This document shows, piece after piece, positions 60,117-64,000 of a stretch of DNA of 64,000 nt. The position numbers were made by a program, and so were the translations under genes. The stretch spans positions 2,805,001 to 2,869,000 of the forward strand of contig NC_012914.1 of NCBI RefSeq assembly GCF_000023585.1, written 5' to 3'. The notes under the pieces were generated by a model that saw nothing but the letters and a program-made list of their open reading frames with translations, was not told the DNA's origin and did not search any database. Positions within the stretch are counted from its first letter, which is position 1. Each line of letters begins with the position of its first letter. The stretch is from Paenibacillus sp. JDR-2 (lineage in GTDB: Bacteria; Bacillota; Bacilli; Paenibacillales; Paenibacillaceae).

Positions 60117-60161
60117 AGCGGCTTCCCTTGTGCGAGAACAAGGAGAAGCCGCTCCTTTTTT
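60117..60161 (+). terminator. Intrinsic terminator after purT
   Basis: AGCGGCTTC-CTTGT pairs with ACAAGG-GAAGCCGCT, then CCTTTTTT. The following 260 bp to parE are AT-rich with no gene. Confidence 0.92.
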
Positions 60162-60341
60162 GAAAACTGGCAGGTAGTTATTTTAATCACATTTTGATGG
60201 ATCATGAATGGAACTTGGCGATATCGAGCATGAATAATTTAGCGTGGGACGCGAATTTATGTTATTCTGTTAATCCATCGAGCGCTTTTGACCGATATTG
60301 ATAAGGGCACAAACTTCATAGCAGTCGTTCATACTCGTATC

Positions 60342-60371
60342 TTTACTAATCGGGATAAGTTGAATTAAAAT
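60342..60371 (+). promoter_or_regulatory. Candidate promoter for parEC
   Basis: TTTACT (60342-60347), 18 bases, TAAAAT (60366-60371), about 50 bp upstream of parE. Confidence 0.35.
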
Positions 60372-60422
60372 AGCTTGAAGATATGGAAACGTGAAGCTTC
60401 GCAAAATTTAGGAGGCATACCC

Positions 60423-62393
60423 ATGGCAGAGCAAGTAGATCTTTTCGCAAAAACAGCGGCCCCGGAACGGAATTACGAGGCCGATGACATACAAGTGCTC
60501 GAAGGCTTGACCGCTGTCAGAAAGCGGCCGGGCATGTACATTGGCAGCACGAGCAGCTCCGGCCTGCATCATCTGGTCTGGGAAATCGTCGATAATGCCG
60601 TGGACGAGCATTTGGCGAAATTTTGTACGGCGATTGACGTCACGCTGCACAAGAATGGCGCGGTTACCGTACAGGATAACGGGCGCGGCATTCCGACAGG
60701 GATGCATAAGACAGGAATTCCAACACCGCAGGTCGTTTACACCATCTTGCACGCGGGAGGCAAGTTCGGCGGCGGAGGATACAAGAAATCCGGCGGTCTG
60801 CACGGCGTAGGCGCTTCGGTGACAAACGCATTATCCGAGTGGCTAGAAGTGGAAATTTTCCGTGACGGGAAAATACATAAGATGCGCTTCGAATACTGGG
60901 TAGACAATAAAGGCAAGGAGCATGTCGGCGAGCCGGTAACAGGCCTTGAGATTACGGGGAACACGAACCGGACGGGCACCAAAGTAACGTTCAAGCCGGA
61001 CGGCCGTGTCTTCCAGGGCGGTACCTCGCTGAACTACGATACGCTGGCCGAGCGCCTGCAGGAAATTGCATTCCTGAACTCGGGGCTTAAGGTTACGATC
61101 AAGGATGACCGCAGCGGCAAAGAGGATATTTTCCACTACGAAGGCGGCGCACGCCAGTTCGTGCAATATTTGAACGACGACAAGACCGTCCTGCATGATG
61201 TCGTCCATTTCGCGGGAGAGAAAGACGAGATTGAAGTGGAGGTTGCCCTTCAGTACAATGACGGATATACCGAGACGATCGCTTCCTTCGTGAACTCGAT
61301 CCCGACACGCGGCGGCGGCACGCATGAGACCGGTTTCAAAACCGCTTATACGCGGGTTATGAACGAATACGCCCGCAAAGCTGGTCTCCTGAAGGAGAAG
61401 GAAAAGAATCTCGAAGGCAATGACCTGCGCGAAGGCATGATGTCGGTCATTAACATCAAGATGTCCGAGGTCGAATTCGTCGGCCAGACGAAGGACCAGT
61501 TAGGCAGCGCATCGGCCCGCAGCGCGGTAGACGCCGTAGTGTCCGACAAAATGCAGGTGTTCCTGGAAGAGAATCCGCAAGTTGCTCAGATGCTTCTGAA
61601 GAAGGCTGTTCAAGCCTCCAAGGCAAGGGAAGCGGCGCGTAAAGCGCGCGAAGAGATCCGAAGCGGCAAGAAGAAGAGCGAAAGCTCCAATCTGAACGGC
61701 AAGCTGACGCCGGCGCAGTCGAAGGATTTCTCGCGCAATGAGCTGTTTATCGTCGAAGGGGATTCCGCGGGCGGTTCTGCGAAGCAAGGCCGGGATTCGA
61801 AGCATCAGGCAATTCTGCCGCTGAAAGGCAAGCCGATGAATCCGGAAAAGGCGAAATTGCTGGATATTCTGAAGAACGAGGAATACAAAGCGATTATAAG
61901 CGCCATTGGAGCGGGCGTTGGTCCGGAGTTTGACGCGGAAGAATGCAATTACAACAAAATCATTATAATGACCGACGCGGATACGGACGGCGCGCACATT
62001 CAGGTGCTGCTGCTGACGTTCTTCTACCGGTACATGAAGCCGCTGATCGACACCGGGCGTGTCTATATCGCTCAGCCGCCTTTATACAAAATTACGCGCA
62101 AATCCGGCAAGCTGGAGACGGTCCGGTATGCCTGGACGGATGAGCAACTGCAAAATTATCTGAAGGAATTCGGCAAGAACTTTGAGCTTCAGCGTTACAA
62201 AGGACTTGGCGAGATGAACCCTGACCAGCTGTGGGAGACCACGATGGATCCGGAGACGCGGACGCTTCTGCAGGTGCAGATCGAGGATGCGGCAAAAGCA
62301 GAACGCCGCGTGTCCGCGCTGATGGGCGATAAGGTTGACCCGCGTAAGCGTTGGATTATCGAGAACGTGGACTTCACAGAATACGTAGAATAG
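60423..62393 (+). CDS. parE: DNA topoisomerase IV subunit B ParE
   Basis: 656-residue ATPase subunit of topoisomerase IV, which decatenates daughter chromosomes. GHKL ATPase: [43 protein letters not shown] region; transducer; TOPRIM with [26 protein letters not shown] and [12 protein letters not shown] 60423 lies seven bases after GGAGG; an in-frame ATG at 60375 has no ribosome-binding site. ParE rather than GyrB is preferred because parC follows directly. Confidence 0.94.
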   Translation: MAEQVDLFAKTAAPERNYEADDIQVLEGLTAVRKRPGMYIGSTSSSGLHHLVWEIVDNAVDEHLAKFCTAIDVTLHKNGAVTVQDNGRGIPTGMHKTGIPTPQVVYTILHAGGKFGGGGYKKSGGLHGVGASVTNALSEWLEVEIFRDGKIHKMRFEYWVDNKGKEHVGEPVTGLEITGNTNRTGTKVTFKPDGRVFQGGTSLNYDTLAERLQEIAFLNSGLKVTIKDDRSGKEDIFHYEGGARQFVQYLNDDKTVLHDVVHFAGEKDEIEVEVALQYNDGYTETIASFVNSIPTRGGGTHETGFKTAYTRVMNEYARKAGLLKEKEKNLEGNDLREGMMSVINIKMSEVEFVGQTKDQLGSASARSAVDAVVSDKMQVFLEENPQVAQMLLKKAVQASKAREAARKAREEIRSGKKKSESSNLNGKLTPAQSKDFSRNELFIVEGDSAGGSAKQGRDSKHQAILPLKGKPMNPEKAKLLDILKNEEYKAIISAIGAGVGPEFDAEECNYNKIIIMTDADTDGAHIQVLLLTFFYRYMKPLIDTGRVYIAQPPLYKITRKSGKLETVRYAWTDEQLQNYLKEFGKNFELQRYKGLGEMNPDQLWETTMDPETRTLLQVQIEDAAKAERRVSALMGDKVDPRKRWIIENVDFTEYVE

Positions 62394-62404
62394 GAGGTAA
62401 CGGC

Positions 62405-64000
62405 ATGGGCATGCTGGAACAGTTTTTACCGGCGTATTTGGAAGAGGTCGTTGGAGACCGATTCGGCCGTTATTCGAAATATATTATTCAGGACCGCGCT
62501 ATTCCTGATGTAAGGGACGGGCTTAAGCCCGTTCAGCGCCGCATTTTGTATGCGATGTACGATTCAAACAATACCCCGGACAAGCCATACCGCAAATCAG
62601 CGAAAACCGTCGGGGACGTGATGGGCAATTACCACCCTCACGGTGACTCCTCGATCTATGAAGGCATGGTGCGTATGGCGCAGCCTTGGAAGATGGGCCA
62701 TGTTCTGATCGACGGACACGGCAACTGGGGCTCGATGGACGACGACCCGGCAGCGGCAATGCGTTACACCGAAGCGCGTTTGTCGCCAATCGCCATGGAA
62801 ATTTTGCGCGATATCGATAAACGAACCGTCCAATTCAAGGACAATTTCGATAATACGACAAAAGAGCCGGTTGTATTGCCGTCCCGCTATCCGAACCTGC
62901 TGGTGAATGGCACAAGCGGGATTTCGGCGGGTTTTGCAACGGAAATTCCCCCGCATAGCCTGCGCGAGACAATCGACGCTTGTATTGCCGTCATGGCTCG
63001 TCCGGAGATGACCGTTGAAGAGCTGATGGGCATCGTGAAAGGCCCGGATTTCCCGACCGGCGGCATTATCATGGGCGAGGAAGGAATCCGCGAAGCTTAT
63101 ACGACAGGCAAAGGCCGGATCTATATCCGCTCGAAAGTCGAGATTGAGGATGTACGCGGCGGACGCCAGCAGATTACGATTACGGAAATTCCGTACCAGG
63201 TCGTGAAATCCCGTCTTGTCAGCGCGATGGAAAATATCCGTCTCGAGAAGAAGGTAGAGGGGATCTCAGAGGTTCGCGACGAGAGCGGACGCAACGGTCT
63301 TCGTATCGTTGTTGAACTGAAGAAGGAAGCGGATGCGAACGGTATTTTGGCTTATTTGCTGAAGAAAACCGATCTTCAAGTCACCTACAACTTCAACATG
63401 GTTGCGATTGTAAACAAAGCGCCGCAGCAGCTTGGCATCAAGCAGATTCTGAACGCGTATATCAACCATCAGAAGGAAGTCGTGACTCATAGGACCCAAT
63501 ATGAGCTTGAGAAAGCCGAAGAGCGTGCGCATGTCGTGGAAGGCCTCGTAAAGGCGCTGAATATCCTCGACGAAGTGATTGCGACGATCAAGGCTTCGAA
63601 GAACCGCGCTGACGCGCAAAACAACCTCGTTGCGAAGTATGGCTTCAGCGAGCGGCAAGCGGATGCTATTCTGACACTCCAACTGTATCGTTTGACTAAT
63701 CTGGAGATTACGTCGCTCGAGAAGGAATGGAAAGAAACGCAGAAGAAGATCGCTTATCTGCGCTCGATTCTCGAGAGCGAGAAGAAGCTGCTTGGCGTAA
63801 TCAAGGATGAGCTGACCGAGATCCGCGAAAAATACGGCATCGACCGCCGTTCTTCGATCCGCGGCGAAGTGGAAGAGCTGAAGGTGAACCTGGAGGTTAT
63901 GGTTCAATCCGAAGACGTAATTGTTACGCTTAGCGAAGAAGGCTACATGAAGCGGACAAGCATGCTGTCATTCACCCGTTCAGGCGGCGATCTGCAGACG
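62405..64000 (+). CDS. parC: DNA topoisomerase IV subunit A ParC (partial, runs off the window)
   Basis: First 532 codons of the breakage-rejoining subunit; the normal length is about 800. AGGAGGT overlapping the parE stop lies six bases before the ATG. The catalytic tyrosine is Tyr121 ([10 protein letters not shown]). The quinolone-resistance region [10 protein letters not shown] (77-86) carries the Ser and Glu of sensitive enzymes. The winged helix, tower and coiled-coil parts are present ([21 protein letters not shown]). The C-terminal beta-pinwheel begins at the right edge and is incomplete. Confidence 0.94.
   Translation, partial: MGMLEQFLPAYLEEVVGDRFGRYSKYIIQDRAIPDVRDGLKPVQRRILYAMYDSNNTPDKPYRKSAKTVGDVMGNYHPHGDSSIYEGMVRMAQPWKMGHVLIDGHGNWGSMDDDPAAAMRYTEARLSPIAMEILRDIDKRTVQFKDNFDNTTKEPVVLPSRYPNLLVNGTSGISAGFATEIPPHSLRETIDACIAVMARPEMTVEELMGIVKGPDFPTGGIIMGEEGIREAYTTGKGRIYIRSKVEIEDVRGGRQQITITEIPYQVVKSRLVSAMENIRLEKKVEGISEVRDESGRNGLRIVVELKKEADANGILAYLLKKTDLQVTYNFNMVAIVNKAPQQLGIKQILNAYINHQKEVVTHRTQYELEKAEERAHVVEGLVKALNILDEVIATIKASKNRADAQNNLVAKYGFSERQADAILTLQLYRLTNLEITSLEKEWKETQKKIAYLRSILESEKKLLGVIKDELTEIREKYGIDRRSSIRGEVEELKVNLEVMVQSEDVIVTLSEEGYMKRTSMLSFTRSGGDLQT

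Overview
The window looks like a chromosomal segment of a Paenibacillaceae-type Firmicute. Supporting this are strong AGGAGG-type Shine-Dalgarno sites with frequent GTG/TTG starts, bacillithiol synthesis genes, a proline T-box, DnaD, a DEDDh-DinG fusion, an S-layer-homology protein with a copper-amine-oxidase-like stalk amidase, a FIMAH-tailed rhamnogalacturonan lyase and a two-module dynamin. I see no rRNA, tRNA, prophage or CRISPR array.

Region 1 (1-18.6 kb, + strand) follows the familiar Bacillus order mgsA-bshB1-bshA-cca-birA-panB-panC-panD-dinG...ypmB...dnaD. It covers methylglyoxal formation, bacillithiol, tRNA CCA addition, biotin ligase/repressor and pantothenate, with rex and an MTA/SAH deaminase inserted after dinG. 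A short FtsH-like membrane protease with a small membrane partner and a 3-hydroxyacyl-CoA dehydrogenase/acetate kinase pair stand where aspB and asnS are found in Bacillus. The panB leader ends in an intrinsic terminator. The dehydrogenase gene is preceded by four GTTCAT-like hexamers at an exact 11-bp pitch.

Region 2 (18.6-40.6 kb) separates dnaD from nth, which are neighbours in B. subtilis. It holds an AraC regulator divergent from a GH127 beta-L-arabinofuranosidase, an AIM24-type protein, a DinB-like protein and a stand-alone orotate phosphoribosyltransferase. On the minus strand a T-box leader precedes proB-proA-proC, which run directly into mtnW-mtnX-mtnB (methionine salvage). The MtnE-type aminotransferase and MtnU-type amidase lie on the far side of the pro genes. 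A LysR gene is divergent from leuCD. An envelope group follows: an N-acetylmuramoyl-L-alanine amidase, a GerMN lipoprotein and an SLH protein.

Region 3 (40.7-45.4 kb) is nth, a small protein and a 1222-residue tandem dynamin with an Ala/Pro-rich linker of very high GC.

Region 4 (45.4-55 kb) is accessory DNA: a secreted PL11 rhamnogalacturonan lyase with a cre-like site, a complete IS1182-family element whose right end coincides with the stop codon of a lipoprotein gene, a TetR-MFS pair behind a perfect 20-bp inverted repeat, and a quinone oxidoreductase convergent with an XRE regulator.

Region 5 (55-64 kb) is a heterodimeric ABC exporter with one degenerate ATP site, purT behind a long hairpin that includes its ribosome-binding site, then parE and the start of parC, which runs off the right edge.
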